Below, piece after piece: positions 26,444 through 35,352 of a stretch of DNA of 64,000 bases. The stretch comes from Stutzerimonas zhaodongensis. Its GTDB lineage: Bacteria > Pseudomonadota > Gammaproteobacteria > Pseudomonadales > Pseudomonadaceae. Below the pieces are notes generated by a model. That model saw only the letters and a program-made list of their open reading frames with translations. It searched no databases and was not told the DNA's origin. A program made the position numbers and the translations under genes. The stretch covers positions 1,379,852-1,443,851 of the forward strand of contig NZ_RFFM01000001.1 in the NCBI RefSeq assembly GCF_003696365.1. The letters run 5' to 3'. Position 1 is the stretch's first letter; the number at the start of each line of letters is the position of its first letter.

Positions 26444-26527
26444 GGATAACCTCATGGTTCGAGAATAGGACAGACGTCCGTAGGTTCTACGAATGTTACC
26501 ACCGGCTAAAGCAGCCAGCGCTCCAAT

Positions 26528-26556
26528 AAAAAACCCGCTACAAGAGCGGGTTTTTC
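26528..26556. terminator. Bidirectional intrinsic terminator between etfA and the binding-protein operon
   Basis: ACCCGCT and AGCGGGT form a 7-bp stem with a 5-base loop, flanked by an A-run on the left and a T-run on the right, so it can terminate transcription in both directions. It lies 15 bp beyond the etfA stop and ends the etfBA transcript. Confidence 0.88.
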
Positions 26557-26569
26557 ATGAGCGGCTTGG

Positions 26570-27499
26570 TTAAACCAGCTGCTCGAACTCCGGCAGAATC
26601 TCAAACAGATCGCCTACCAGGCCGTAATCGGCAACCTGGAAGATTGGCGCCTCTTCGTCCTTGTTGATCGCAACGATCACCTTGGAGTCTTTCATACCAG
26701 CCAGGTGCTGGATAGCACCGGAAATACCCACTGCGATGTACAACTGCGGGGCAACGATCTTGCCGGTCTGACCGACCTGCATGTCATTAGGGACGAAGCC
26801 CGCATCCACTGCCGCACGCGAAGCGCCAACAGCAGCGCCCAGCTTGTCAGCCAAGGAATACAGATGCTTAAAGTTGTCCCCGTTCTGCATGCCGCGACCA
26901 CCGGATACGACGATCTTTGCAGCCGTCAGCTCTGGACGGTCCGACTTGGCGAGTTCTTCGCCGACGAACGCAGAAACGCCCGCATCGCCAGCTCCAGAAA
27001 CCTGCTCGACCGACGCAGAGCCACCTTCAGCATTAACCGGATCGAAACCGGTAGCCCGAACGGTGATGACCTTGATCGGCGCACTGGATTGCACAGTGGC
27101 AATGGCGTTACCGGCATAGATCGGACGCTTGAAGGTATCGGCACTTTCGACGGCGATGATCTCGGAGATCTGATCGACATCCAGCTGGGCGGCAACACGC
27201 GGCAGGAAGTTCTTACCGTTGGTAGTGGCAGCAGCCAGTACGTGGGAATAATCCTTCGCCAGCCCTGCGATCAATGGTGCAACGTTCTCAGGCAGCTGAT
27301 TGGCATAGGCAGCATCGTCGGCGACCAGAACCTTGGACACGCCATCGATCTTGGCAGCGGCTTCACCGATTGCAGCGCAACCAGCACCCGCAACCAGCAC
27401 ATGAATGTCGCCGCCGATCGCCTTGGCCGCAGCCACGGTGTTCAAGGTGGCCGCAGCCAGAACGGCATTGTTATGTTCAGCGATAACCAGGATAGTCAT
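26570..27499 (-). CDS. etfA: Electron transfer flavoprotein alpha subunit
   Basis: EtfA with EtfB forms the soluble FAD/AMP heterodimer that takes electrons from acyl-CoA and other dehydrogenases and passes them to ETF-ubiquinone oxidoreductase. The 309-residue product has the FAD-binding C-terminal domain ([65 protein letters not shown]). Its ATG directly abuts the etfB stop. The partner oxidoreductase gene is divergent nearby. Confidence 0.97.
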   Translation of the reverse strand: MTILVIAEHNNAVLAAATLNTVAAAKAIGGDIHVLVAGAGCAAIGEAAAKIDGVSKVLVADDAAYANQLPENVAPLIAGLAKDYSHVLAAATTNGKNFLPRVAAQLDVDQISEIIAVESADTFKRPIYAGNAIATVQSSAPIKVITVRATGFDPVNAEGGSASVEQVSGAGDAGVSAFVGEELAKSDRPELTAAKIVVSGGRGMQNGDNFKHLYSLADKLGAAVGASRAAVDAGFVPNDMQVGQTGKIVAPQLYIAVGISGAIQHLAGMKDSKVIVAINKDEEAPIFQVADYGLVGDLFEILPEFEQLV

Positions 27500-28249
27500 T
27501 TAGAGTACCTTCGCTTCGTTCTTCAGTTTCTCGACCAGTTCCGCTACCGACTTGACCTTGATACCGGCGCTGCGTGCAGCAGGCGCTTCGACTTTCAGGG
27601 TCTTGATAGTGGAAGTCGTGGGCACGCCGAGCGCATCGGGCGTCAGGACTTCGAGCGGCTTTTTCTTGGCCTTCATGATGTTCGGCAGCGACGCATAGCG
27701 CGGCTCGTTCAGGCGCAGGTCGGTGGTCACGATCGCAGGAAGATTCAAGGCAACGGTCTGTGCACCGCCATCGATTTCACGCTCGACATTTACCTTGTCG
27801 CCGGAAACTTCGACCTTCGAAGCGAAGGTGCCCTGCGCAAATCCAGTCAGTGCGCCGAGCATCTGGCCGGTCTGGTTGTTATCGCTGTCGATAGCCTGCT
27901 TGCCCAGGATGACCAGCTGTGGCTGTTCCTTGTCGACAACGGCCTTCAGCAGTTTGGCAACTGCCAGGGAATTTAGCTCGTCGGTCGACTCGACCAGCAC
28001 GGCGCGGTCTGCGCCCAATGCCAGAGCGGTACGCAGCTGCTCTTGCGCTGCAGTCGGACCAATGGAAACCACGACGATCTCACTCGCGACGCCTTTCTCT
28101 TTCAGGCGTACGGCCTCTTCAACAGCGATTTCGCAGAAGGGGTTCATCGACATCTTGACGTTGGCGAGGTCGACGCCGGAGTTGTCCGACTTGACACGGA
28201 CCTTGACGTTGTAATCGACCACTCGTTTGACAGCTACAAGAATCTTCAT
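27500..28249 (-). CDS. etfB: Electron transfer flavoprotein beta subunit
   Basis: The 249-residue EtfB starts [20 protein letters not shown] and carries the signature region [23 protein letters not shown], the AMP-binding [12 protein letters not shown] and the recognition loop [25 protein letters not shown]. The ATG at 28249 follows GAGGA; an upstream in-frame extension is rejected because family proteins start at this methionine. First gene of etfBA; 332 bp separate it from divergent etfD. Confidence 0.97.
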   Translation of the reverse strand: MKILVAVKRVVDYNVKVRVKSDNSGVDLANVKMSMNPFCEIAVEEAVRLKEKGVASEIVVVSIGPTAAQEQLRTALALGADRAVLVESTDELNSLAVAKLLKAVVDKEQPQLVILGKQAIDSDNNQTGQMLGALTGFAQGTFASKVEVSGDKVNVEREIDGGAQTVALNLPAIVTTDLRLNEPRYASLPNIMKAKKKPLEVLTPDALGVPTTSTIKTLKVEAPAARSAGIKVKSVAELVEKLKNEAKVL

Positions 28250-28454
28250 GGATTCCTCGTTACTCTCCGGTGAATAGAATTTCGCCGAGGCGAACCGAGC
28301 CATGCTCCAGGACCGGGCGTCATTTCAGCCATCGAACCTGTTCGGCGAGCACAAAACTGCCCGTATCTTGACTGCTGGCATCAGCCGGGGTCAACAACGC
28401 AAATGACCCGTCATAAGCCGCAGATTCCCGATTCTATCAGGCTTCGGAGAAATT

Positions 28455-28469
28455 CAAACAAACGTTTGT
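28455..28469. promoter_or_regulatory. PsrA-like operator upstream of etfD
   Basis: The site CAAAC-AAAC-GTTTG (28455-28468) fits the PsrA recognition pattern (G/C)AAAC-N2-4-GTTT(G/C) as I recall it, and contains the 12-bp perfect palindrome ACAAACGTTTGT. It ends two bases before the etfD -35 box, so a bound repressor would block RNA polymerase. PsrA is the fatty-acid-responsive TetR regulator of pseudomonads. Confidence 0.6.
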
Positions 28470-28470
28470 A

Positions 28471-28499
28471 TTGGACCCTTTCAGGCGTCTATATATAAT
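28471..28499 (+). promoter_or_regulatory. sigma70 promoter of etfD
   Basis: A -35 box TTGGAC and a perfect -10 box TATAAT are separated by 17 bases, the optimum. It faces etfD, whose ATG lies about 76 bases downstream of the predicted start. Confidence 0.82.
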
Positions 28500-28581
28500 G
28501 CGGCAGCTCGGCTTGATCAGGGATCACGATCCAGCCCTCCACTATCTATAAAATAATCAAGCCTTGAGTAGGAGATAGCCA

Positions 28582-30237
28582 ATGGAACGCGAATACATGG
28601 AATTCGACGTAGTGATCGTCGGCGCCGGCCCCGCGGGCCTGTCCGCTGCCTGCCGACTGAAGCAACGCGCCGCCGATGCCGGAAAGGAAATCAGCGTCTG
28701 CGTCGTTGAAAAGGGTTCCGAAGTAGGCGCCCACATCCTGTCTGGCGCCGTGTTCGAGCCACGCGCTTTGACCGAGTTGTTCCCGAACTGGAAAGAGCTT
28801 GAAGCTCCTCTGAACACTCCAGTCAAACGTGACGACATCTACCTGCTCAAGAGTGCCGAAGCCGCGCGCAAGCTGCCTAATGCGCTGGTCCCCAAGACCA
28901 TGCACAACGAAGGCAACTACATCATTTCCCTGGGCAATCTCTGCCGCTGGATGGCCCAGCAGGCGGAAAATCTCGGCGTCGAAATCTATCCTGGCTTCGC
29001 CGCTCAGGAAGCGCTGATTGATGAACAAGGCATCGTCCGGGGCATTCTTACCGGAGACCTTGGCGTCGACCGCGAAGGCAATCCGAAGGAAGGCATGTAC
29101 ACCCCGGGCATGGAGCTGCGTGCCAAGTACACGCTCTTCGCAGAAGGCTGCCGCGGCCACATTGGCAAGCAGTTGATCAATCGGTTCCAGCTCAATGCCA
29201 ATGTAGACCCGCAGCATTACGGGATTGGCATCAAGGAGCTGTGGGATATCGATCCTGCCAAACATGAACAAGGTCTGGTGGTGCACACCGCGGGCTGGCC
29301 GCTGGACGACGACAATACTGGCGGCTCGTTCCTCTACCATCTCGAGAACAACCAAGTCGTGGTTGGCCTGATCGTCGATCTCTCCTACAGCAACCCGTAC
29401 CTCTCCCCCTTCGACGAGTTTCAGCGCTACAAGCATCACCCGGTCATCAAACAGTATCTTGAAGGCGGCAAGCGCGTGTCATACGGTGCGCGCGCCATCG
29501 CCAAAGGCGGCATCAACTCGTTGCCGAAAATGGTTTTCAATGGTGGCGCTCTGATCGGCTGCGATGCCGGCACACTGAACTTTGCGAAGATCAAGGGCAG
29601 CCATACAGCCATGAAGTCGGGCATGCTGGCAGCCGAAGCGGTGGCTGACGCGCTGTTCGCCGGTCGTGAAGGTGGCGATGAGCTGACCGGCTATGAGGAA
29701 GGTTTCAAAGCCAGCTGGCTGTACACCGAGCTGCAAGCGAGCCGTAACTTCGGCGCGGCGATTCACAAGTGGGGAACGGTAAAGGGCGGCGCATTCAACT
29801 TCATCGATCAGAACATCTTCGGCGGAAAGATACCCTTCACACTGCACGATACAAAACCAGACTACGCGTGCCTGAAGACCGCTGCCGAGTCCAAGAAGAT
29901 CGATTACCCGAAGCCCGACGGCAAGCTCAGCTTCGACAAACTCAGTTCGGTGTTTCTATCCAACACCAACCATGAAGAAGAGCAGCCCGTTCATCTCAAG
30001 CTGACCGATCCGAGCATCCCGATCGACAAGAACCTCCCGATGTACGACGAGCCCGCCCAACGCTACTGCCCGGCCGGTGTCTACGAAGTGGTGGCAAATG
30101 ACGACGGCAGCAAGCGCTTCCAGATCAACGCGCAGAACTGCGTGCACTGCAAGACTTGCGACATCAAGGACCCTGCGCAGAACATCACTTGGGTGGCACC
30201 TGAAGGCACCGGGGGGCCGAACTACCCCAACATGTAA
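28582..30237 (+). CDS. etfD: Electron transfer flavoprotein-ubiquinone oxidoreductase
   Basis: This membrane-associated enzyme passes electrons from ETF to ubiquinone. The 551-residue product has an N-terminal FAD motif (VVIVGAGPAGLSAAC), the internal GGINSLPKMVFNGGALIGCDAGTLN region, and a C-terminal 4Fe-4S ferredoxin-like domain with Cys496, Cys520, Cys523 and Cys526 (NCVHCKTCDIKDP). Length and domains match the family. It is divergent from etfBA, with a strong promoter and PsrA-like site upstream and a terminator downstream, a compact beta-oxidation electron-transfer locus. Confidence 0.97.
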   Translation: MEREYMEFDVVIVGAGPAGLSAACRLKQRAADAGKEISVCVVEKGSEVGAHILSGAVFEPRALTELFPNWKELEAPLNTPVKRDDIYLLKSAEAARKLPNALVPKTMHNEGNYIISLGNLCRWMAQQAENLGVEIYPGFAAQEALIDEQGIVRGILTGDLGVDREGNPKEGMYTPGMELRAKYTLFAEGCRGHIGKQLINRFQLNANVDPQHYGIGIKELWDIDPAKHEQGLVVHTAGWPLDDDNTGGSFLYHLENNQVVVGLIVDLSYSNPYLSPFDEFQRYKHHPVIKQYLEGGKRVSYGARAIAKGGINSLPKMVFNGGALIGCDAGTLNFAKIKGSHTAMKSGMLAAEAVADALFAGREGGDELTGYEEGFKASWLYTELQASRNFGAAIHKWGTVKGGAFNFIDQNIFGGKIPFTLHDTKPDYACLKTAAESKKIDYPKPDGKLSFDKLSSVFLSNTNHEEEQPVHLKLTDPSIPIDKNLPMYDEPAQRYCPAGVYEVVANDDGSKRFQINAQNCVHCKTCDIKDPAQNITWVAPEGTGGPNYPNM

Positions 30238-30260
30238 GCAGCTGAGGGAGCCGTTGAAGA

Positions 30261-30285
30261 AACCCCGCCGTTTGGCGGGGTTTTT
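30261..30285 (+). terminator. Intrinsic terminator after etfD
   Basis: AACCCCGCC and GGCGGGGTT form a 9-bp stem (with a short GTTT loop), followed by three more T. It lies 24 bp after the etfD stop. Confidence 0.9.
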
Positions 30286-30383
30286 CGTTTTGGAGCTGCG
30301 CCGTTTCAGCCTGGCTTGCGGAAGTAACGGGTAGCGCCCAACGCACTCGCGTCCACCATCAGCACGCCAGCGCTCAGGCACCA

Positions 30384-30413
30384 TCAAAACAAAAGCCCTG
30401 GCATGCCAGGGCT
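30384..30413 (-). terminator. Intrinsic terminator after the cold-shock gene
   Basis: On the minus strand AGCCCTGG and CCAGGGCT form an 8-bp perfect stem with the loop CATG, followed by TTTTGTTTTG. It lies downstream of the cold-shock gene stop. Confidence 0.85.
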
Positions 30414-30466
30414 CTTGTCAATGTTCGGTTGTTCGACCGACGATCATTCAGCTCTGGTGGTGGAAC

Positions 30467-30676
30467 TCAGAGCCCAGCCACGTCTTCGGCCTGAAGGCCT
30501 TTCTGGCCTTGCGTGACTGAAAATTCCACCTGCTGACCTTCGGCCAGAGAGCGGTGGCCATCGCCACGAATCGCCTGGTAGTGAACGAACACATCTGCAC
30601 CACTGCCACGCTGGATGAATCCATAACCCTTGGCATCGTTGAACCACTTTACGGTTCCAGTCTCGCGCTCAGCCAT
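30467..30676 (-). CDS. Cold-shock domain protein (CspA family)
   Basis: A 69-residue single cold-shock domain that binds single-stranded RNA and DNA. Both RNA-binding motifs are present: RNP1 KGYGFIQ and RNP2 VFVHYQAI, after [10 protein letters not shown]. It could act as an RNA chaperone or transcription antiterminator; whether it is cold-induced cannot be seen. The 248 bp upstream to the GldG-like gene hold its promoter region, with no clear consensus that I can defend. Confidence 0.93.
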   Translation of the reverse strand: MAERETGTVKWFNDAKGYGFIQRGSGADVFVHYQAIRGDGHRSLAEGQQVEFSVTQGQKGLQAEDVAGL

Positions 30677-30924
30677 CCTACTTCTCCAACTCGCTTCTTA
30701 TTATTCCCCACCCGGGGAGGACGATCAGCCTGACCCGTCGAGGCCGCCTGCCAAGTGAATATAGCGAAGCGGGCGTGACAAGTATGTTTCAGGACTAACG
30801 GCGAGCGAGTATAGAGCAGCAAATGTCGCTGGCTTTCAGTTTCTCGCCGGTGGACGTGGCCGCAAAGCGACCACGGACGCCCCTTACCTATCCGCCCTCG
30901 CGTGTATGTCGACGGTCACTGTCC

Positions 30925-32760
30925 TCAGGCTTTTCCGCGTCGCCGCCACAGCCATGCCAGGAGCACGCCCAACGTCAGCAACAACGGCACCAAGGCAATG
31001 TTGAAGAATTTCAGCACCCGTCCCAATGCCTCGATATCGGCATTAAGCTGATAGCGCACCTCGCGCAGCTCTTTGCGAATACGCAGTTTTTCCTGCATGT
31101 AACCCTGTAGCGCATCTTGCTGCTCGGCCGAGAGCTCAATAGCACCGTTCTCATCAGGGCCCTGCAGCTCTGCCAGCTGAGCCTCGGTTGCCGACAGGCG
31201 CTGCTGCAGCATCTGTTCCTTTTCCCGAAAACGGTTCTCGGCTTGCCGCTGCAATTCTTCGACCACCACGAAAGGCCGGGCGAAGCGGCCGCGGGAGCGA
31301 ACGCTGATCAGTGCGTCCGTGCCAGACAAGTTATCCAGCGCATTGACTACGAAGGTGCCGTTGTCTGCCCAAGGCTGCGGCATGCGTTGTCCGAAGAAAT
31401 CCTGCACCTGAACCCACATGCGATCAGCCAGAAGGTCGGTATCAGCCACGGCGATTACATTGATATTGTCCGACTCCTTCAAACCGTCCTTGCGACCCTC
31501 GATGCCGTCCGGATAGGCGGATTGCGCCGGCCCCTGAATACGCGCCGCAAGCGTATAGCGCTCCCCCGTGGGTTCGAGGTCACGCAGCAACTCCTCGGGG
31601 TTTTCCAAGAACGCGAAACGCTCAGCCGCCATCGGCATGGCAAAGCTTGAGCTCTGGATCAGCGGCATGAAGCGGGTAGTAGCGCCTTCCGTGGGTTCCA
31701 GGAAGCCTGCCGTAGCCATGGTCATGCTTTCCAGCGAAGCCGTTGTAACGTCCTCTACATCCATGGTGCCTTGTGGCAGGCTCAGCCAGCCGGGATGCCT
31801 GACCGACCTGCGCTCGGCGCCGACCCCCACCGACATAGCGTAAGACGCATCTGCGATCACCTGGCCCGAGTCCATCCGCACGCCCCAGGCTTCGAACAAC
31901 GGCTCGATATCGGATGCCCTGCCCTCCCCGAACTCGCCCGGACCGATGCCCATGCCCGGATCAGCCTCACTGTAAGGATCGACGAACGCCAGCAGCTTGC
32001 CGCCGCGCATGACGAACTGGTCAATGGCATACAATGTCTGTTCGGGCAGGTCTTTGGGATGGACGAGCATCAGTACCGACACATTGGCCGGGATCATGTC
32101 GACGTCGCGCTTGAGACTCTCGATGTGAAATAGCTGACGGATGTTCTCCAGCACCATCCAAGGCGGCGTAGCCTGCTGAATACGCATGTCGAAACCGCCG
32201 GTCAGCGGCAGACCTGAGAGAACACCGACCACCGGCATCTGAGCAGACGCCAGGCTTTGCACCAACCGGCTGAGCTCGTATTCGAGAAACTCTTCCTGGT
32301 CCAGAGGAAAGAACGGAATGCTCTGCGTCTGGCCATCGGCTCTGGTACCGGCCAGCCCGAAGTAGACTTTGTCACCACCCTGGTTCAATGGCACGGCCTG
32401 CAGACCAAGCTCGGCCGCCCGGTCTTCCTCTTCCGAAAAAGGCTCAGGGTCGATCACTTTCAGGTTCAGCTTGCCACCGGCTTGGCGCTCGTATGCACGC
32501 AACAACTCCTCGACACGCCGTGCATAGTTGCGCAGCGCTACCAGCTCTTTGGTCGCGTTATCCGAATAGAAAAACTGCAGCTCGATGGGTTCCTGAAGCG
32601 AATCGAGAATGGTCTCGGTCCCTTCGGAAATGGTGTAAAGCTTCTGCTCGGTCAGATCCAGCCGGGCATTTGTGAAGACCAGACTGGAAAGCGCGTTGAA
32701 AGCCACCACCGCTAATGCGATCAGCAGCAGTCCGGCGCCGGAATACATCACTCGCTTCAT
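30925..32760 (-). CDS. GldG-family ABC transporter auxiliary protein
   Basis: The 611-residue product has one membrane segment at each end (residues about 8-28 and 585-605) and a large extracytoplasmic region of the ABC_transp_aux/GldG type (LTEQKLYTISEGTETILDSL, ELQFFYSDN, FVMRGGKLLAFVDPYSEADPG). A coiled coil precedes the last membrane segment (about 510-580). Proteins of this group pair with an ABC-2 permease and ATPase; the gliding-motility role of GldG in Bacteroidetes does not transfer here. It is the third gene of an operon with those two partners (10-bp gap). Substrate unknown. Confidence 0.85.
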   Translation of the reverse strand: MKRVMYSGAGLLLIALAVVAFNALSSLVFTNARLDLTEQKLYTISEGTETILDSLQEPIELQFFYSDNATKELVALRNYARRVEELLRAYERQAGGKLNLKVIDPEPFSEEEDRAAELGLQAVPLNQGGDKVYFGLAGTRADGQTQSIPFFPLDQEEFLEYELSRLVQSLASAQMPVVGVLSGLPLTGGFDMRIQQATPPWMVLENIRQLFHIESLKRDVDMIPANVSVLMLVHPKDLPEQTLYAIDQFVMRGGKLLAFVDPYSEADPGMGIGPGEFGEGRASDIEPLFEAWGVRMDSGQVIADASYAMSVGVGAERRSVRHPGWLSLPQGTMDVEDVTTASLESMTMATAGFLEPTEGATTRFMPLIQSSSFAMPMAAERFAFLENPEELLRDLEPTGERYTLAARIQGPAQSAYPDGIEGRKDGLKESDNINVIAVADTDLLADRMWVQVQDFFGQRMPQPWADNGTFVVNALDNLSGTDALISVRSRGRFARPFVVVEELQRQAENRFREKEQMLQQRLSATEAQLAELQGPDENGAIELSAEQQDALQGYMQEKLRIRKELREVRYQLNADIEALGRVLKFFNIALVPLLLTLGVLLAWLWRRRGKA

Positions 32761-32770
32761 GTGGGCTTCC

Positions 32771-33502
32771 TTATGCCGCTTTCTTCAGATCGACGACCAC
32801 AGCGGTGGCCGCCAGCCAGGCGATGATCAGCGTGATGAAATACAACAGGTCGCGCAGGTCGATCACACCCTTGCTGAGCGAATCGAAACGGATCAGAAAA
32901 CTCAGTGAAGCCACCACATCAACCAGCCAATGCGGCGCCCAGGCAAAGGCGTCGAGGACCATTGGCAAACCGCTGACGATGAATAGAAAGCACACGCTCA
33001 CGGCCAGAATGAAGGCGATCACCTGATTCTTGGCCAACGCCGACATGCACGAGCCTATCGCCAGAAAGGCACCTGCCAACAACCAGCTACCGAAGTAGCC
33101 CGCCGCGATCGCACCATTGTCCGGCTCACCAAGGTAATTGACGGTGATGACCATTGGGAACGTAAGCGCCAGGGCAATGCCGGCGAACACCCAAGCCGCA
33201 AGAAACTTTCCGGTGACCGCCTCGAATCGAGTGATGGGCAAAGTCATCAGCAGTTCGATAGAGCCGGACTTGCGTTCCTCGGCCCACAGGCGCATCGCAA
33301 TTGCCGGAATCAGGAACAGGTAAAGCCAGGTGTGATAACTGAAGAACGGAACGAGATCCGCCTGTCCACGCTCGTAGAACCCGCCCAGATAAAAGGTGAA
33401 CACTCCGGACAGCACCAGAAAGATCACGATCAACACGTAAGCCAACGGGGTTGCGAAGTAGCTTCCCAGCTCGCGTTTGAAAATGACCGGCAACTGGCTC
33501 AT
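32771..33502 (-). CDS. ABC-2 type transporter permease
   Basis: The 243-residue product has about six membrane segments. Key features are FKRELGSYFATPLAYVLIVIF at the start, AIAMRLWAEERKSGSIELLMTLPITRFEAVTGKFLAAW (the typical ABC-2 coupling segment) and a C-terminal membrane helix. It overlaps the ATPase stop codon by 4 bp, and the GldG-like gene follows. Together they form an exporter of unknown substrate, of the GldA/F/G-like type. Confidence 0.9.
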   Translation of the reverse strand: MSQLPVIFKRELGSYFATPLAYVLIVIFLVLSGVFTFYLGGFYERGQADLVPFFSYHTWLYLFLIPAIAMRLWAEERKSGSIELLMTLPITRFEAVTGKFLAAWVFAGIALALTFPMVITVNYLGEPDNGAIAAGYFGSWLLAGAFLAIGSCMSALAKNQVIAFILAVSVCFLFIVSGLPMVLDAFAWAPHWLVDVVASLSFLIRFDSLSKGVIDLRDLLYFITLIIAWLAATAVVVDLKKAA

Positions 33503-34422
33503 AGCGCCTCCCCGCGCGTCAAGGTACGGAACACTTCATCCAACCGGCCTCGCTCCACGTTCAACTCCTTTACCGTCCAGCCTTGCTGTGTGATCAAGGC
33601 GTTGATCTGCGGAAAGATCACCTGGCCAGGTTTCGCCAACACGGTGATGCTCCGCTCCGGCTGGTTGAATTCGACCCCAGCCACTCCCGGCAAAGCAGCA
33701 AGGGCGACGTCATCCAACGAGCTCTCACCAACCAGCGTCACGGCCTGGTGATATTTGGATCGGCTTTCCAGCTCGAAAGGTGTGCCATCGGCCACCAATC
33801 GGCCACTGGCGATCACCACCGCGCGGGTACAGACCGCCGTGACCTCTTCGAGAATGTGGGTGGATATGATCACGATCCGATCCTGTGCCAAGCCTCTGAT
33901 CAGCTCGCGGACCTGATGCTTCTGGTTGGGATCAAGCCCATCGGTAGGCTCATCGAGGATCAGCACACGGGGGTCATGCAGGATGGCTTGGGCCAACCCG
34001 ACACGACGCTTGAAGCCCTTGGACAAAGTATCGATGCTCTGGCTCAGCACCGTATCCAGCTCGACCTGCCCCGCGGCGGTATCGACCCGCACGCGCTTGT
34101 CCGCACCACGGTAGCCGCGCACCTCGGCAATGAACTCAAGAAAACCGCGAACCGTCATGTCCCCATAGCACGGCGCACCTTCCGGCAGATAGCCAATCTG
34201 GCGCTGAGCCTTGAGGGTCTGGGTCTGGATGTCGCTGCCGAAGATGCTTGCCGTTCCGGACGTAGGCGCCAGGAAGCCGGTCAACATCTTCATGGTGGTG
34301 GACTTCCCTGCCCCGTTAGGACCAAGGAAGCCGAGCACTTCGCCGGGTTGCACACTGAACGTCAGCGCATCGACAGCGGTGTGCTGGGCAAATCGTTTTG
34401 TAAGATTTTTCAGTTCGATCAT
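33499..34422 (-). CDS. ABC transporter ATP-binding protein
   Basis: The 307-residue product has Walker A GPNGAGKST (residues 34-42), Q-loop GYLPEGAPCY, the signature LSKGFKRRVGLAQAI (a divergent LSGGQ form common in ABC-2 ATPases), Walker B VLILDEPTDGLDP and the H-loop STHILEE. A C-terminal regulatory extension follows from about residue 225. The ATG at 34422 (MIELKNLTKRF) is the natural domain start; the frame is open for 68 more codons upstream but these show no family similarity. First gene of the ATPase-permease-GldG operon. Confidence 0.92.
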   Translation of the reverse strand: MIELKNLTKRFAQHTAVDALTFSVQPGEVLGFLGPNGAGKSTTMKMLTGFLAPTSGTASIFGSDIQTQTLKAQRQIGYLPEGAPCYGDMTVRGFLEFIAEVRGYRGADKRVRVDTAAGQVELDTVLSQSIDTLSKGFKRRVGLAQAILHDPRVLILDEPTDGLDPNQKHQVRELIRGLAQDRIVIISTHILEEVTAVCTRAVVIASGRLVADGTPFELESRSKYHQAVTLVGESSLDDVALAALPGVAGVEFNQPERSITVLAKPGQVIFPQINALITQQGWTVKELNVERGRLDEVFRTLTRGEAL

Positions 34423-34484
34423 GGTTCTCACCGTGCTGGCGGGCCCCTCGCCTCTCCGGCAACTCAGACCCAATGCGCGCCGGA

Positions 34485-34513
34485 ATATAAAAAGAGCTAC
34501 TGCAGCATTGCAA
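34485..34513 (-). promoter_or_regulatory. Candidate sigma70 promoter of the ABC operon
   Basis: On the minus strand TTGCAA (34508-34513) and TTATAT (34485-34490) are separated by 17 bases. Predicted start near 34478, about 56 bases before the ATPase ATG. Neither box is perfect. The remainder of the 306-bp gap 34423-34728 shows nothing else that I can defend. Confidence 0.4.
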
Positions 34514-34728
34514 CCGGTTGAAACAACACCCTGATAAGTCGCGGACATTCCTGAGCCTAAACTAGCCTCAGACGAAGCGGCTTCCCGCTGTGAGACGCCG
34601 GAACGGGCGACCTGCAGAAGGGCCAATTTGTCGAAAACGCTACGAAAGGATCAGCCGGGATAACTGGCAATCGCAGACCTTGCAAGCGCGCCGCAACCCT
34701 TGGGAGCTTCCTTTGTCCGGTGAACAGC

Positions 34729-35205
34729 ATGATCGAACGAATCATCCACAGCAGCCGTTTGCTGGTTCTGGTCGCAGTTGCGACAACTGCCGCCTCCGCC
34801 GTTCTGCTCTACGGCGTCAGCCTCAACACCATGGTTCATATCCTGCTGAGTCTTTTCGAGGAAACACCCAACACCGTAACCGGTAGTAAAAGTCTCGCCG
34901 TCAAGCTTTTGAAGCTCCTGGATCTTCTGTTGATAGCCATCACTTTCCAGATCATCGCCGTAAGCCTATACCGGCTTTTTATCGCACCATCGACCTTGGA
35001 TAAACCCAGTTTCCTAGGTGCAATGGACATCAGAACATTTCACGACCTGAAGAAAACGCTGATCCAGGTTTCTGTGGTCATCATGGTCATTTTGTTTCTT
35101 GAGCACGCCGTCGAGATGGGCGCAGCACTGGAAACCTTGTACTTCGGCGCAGCAGTGAGCCTGGTGGTGCTCTCGTCGATGTATGCGTGGAAGAACATGA
35201 AGTAG
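34729..35205 (+). CDS. YqhA/UPF0114 family membrane protein
   Basis: The 158-residue product has four likely membrane segments (about 10-32, 60-80, 105-125 and 135-152). The pattern SRLLVLVAVATTAASAVLL, LLDLLLIAITFQIIAVSLYRLFI, then DIRTFHDLKKTLIQVSVVIMVILFLEHAVE fits the YqhA (UPF0114) family of unknown function. The ATG at 34729 has GGTGA upstream; a GTG three codons earlier is the alternative. It stands alone between the ABC operon (divergent) and plsB. Confidence 0.75.
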   Translation: MIERIIHSSRLLVLVAVATTAASAVLLYGVSLNTMVHILLSLFEETPNTVTGSKSLAVKLLKLLDLLLIAITFQIIAVSLYRLFIAPSTLDKPSFLGAMDIRTFHDLKKTLIQVSVVIMVILFLEHAVEMGAALETLYFGAAVSLVVLSSMYAWKNMK

Positions 35206-35352
35206 ATACCTCGCCGGTTCGTGCGTTTATATCCAGAGCCAAAGCGGGTAAAGCCAGACGCGCAATCCGTTCAGACTTTTGCCCGCCACCTCCGCATACG
35301 GCACACTTGCCGCCTTCGAGGGCGCTGCCCGCTTATCTAGCCGAATCTACCG

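Larger units (their letters stand above)
28250..28581. other. Divergent etfB/etfD intergenic region
   Basis: A 332-bp stretch without a gene. It holds a sigma70 promoter for etfD (28471-28499) and a palindromic PsrA-like site (28455-28469) next to its -35 box. The etfBA promoter must lie in the left half, but I see no clear consensus there. Confidence 0.7.

Noticed and set aside
26705..27976. 423-codon open frame antisense to etfBA
   Set aside because: Complement of two well-conserved flavoprotein genes; no own start signal.
28250..28454. sigma70 promoter for etfBA on the minus strand
   Set aside because: A TTGACC box is present but no acceptable -10 at the right distance.
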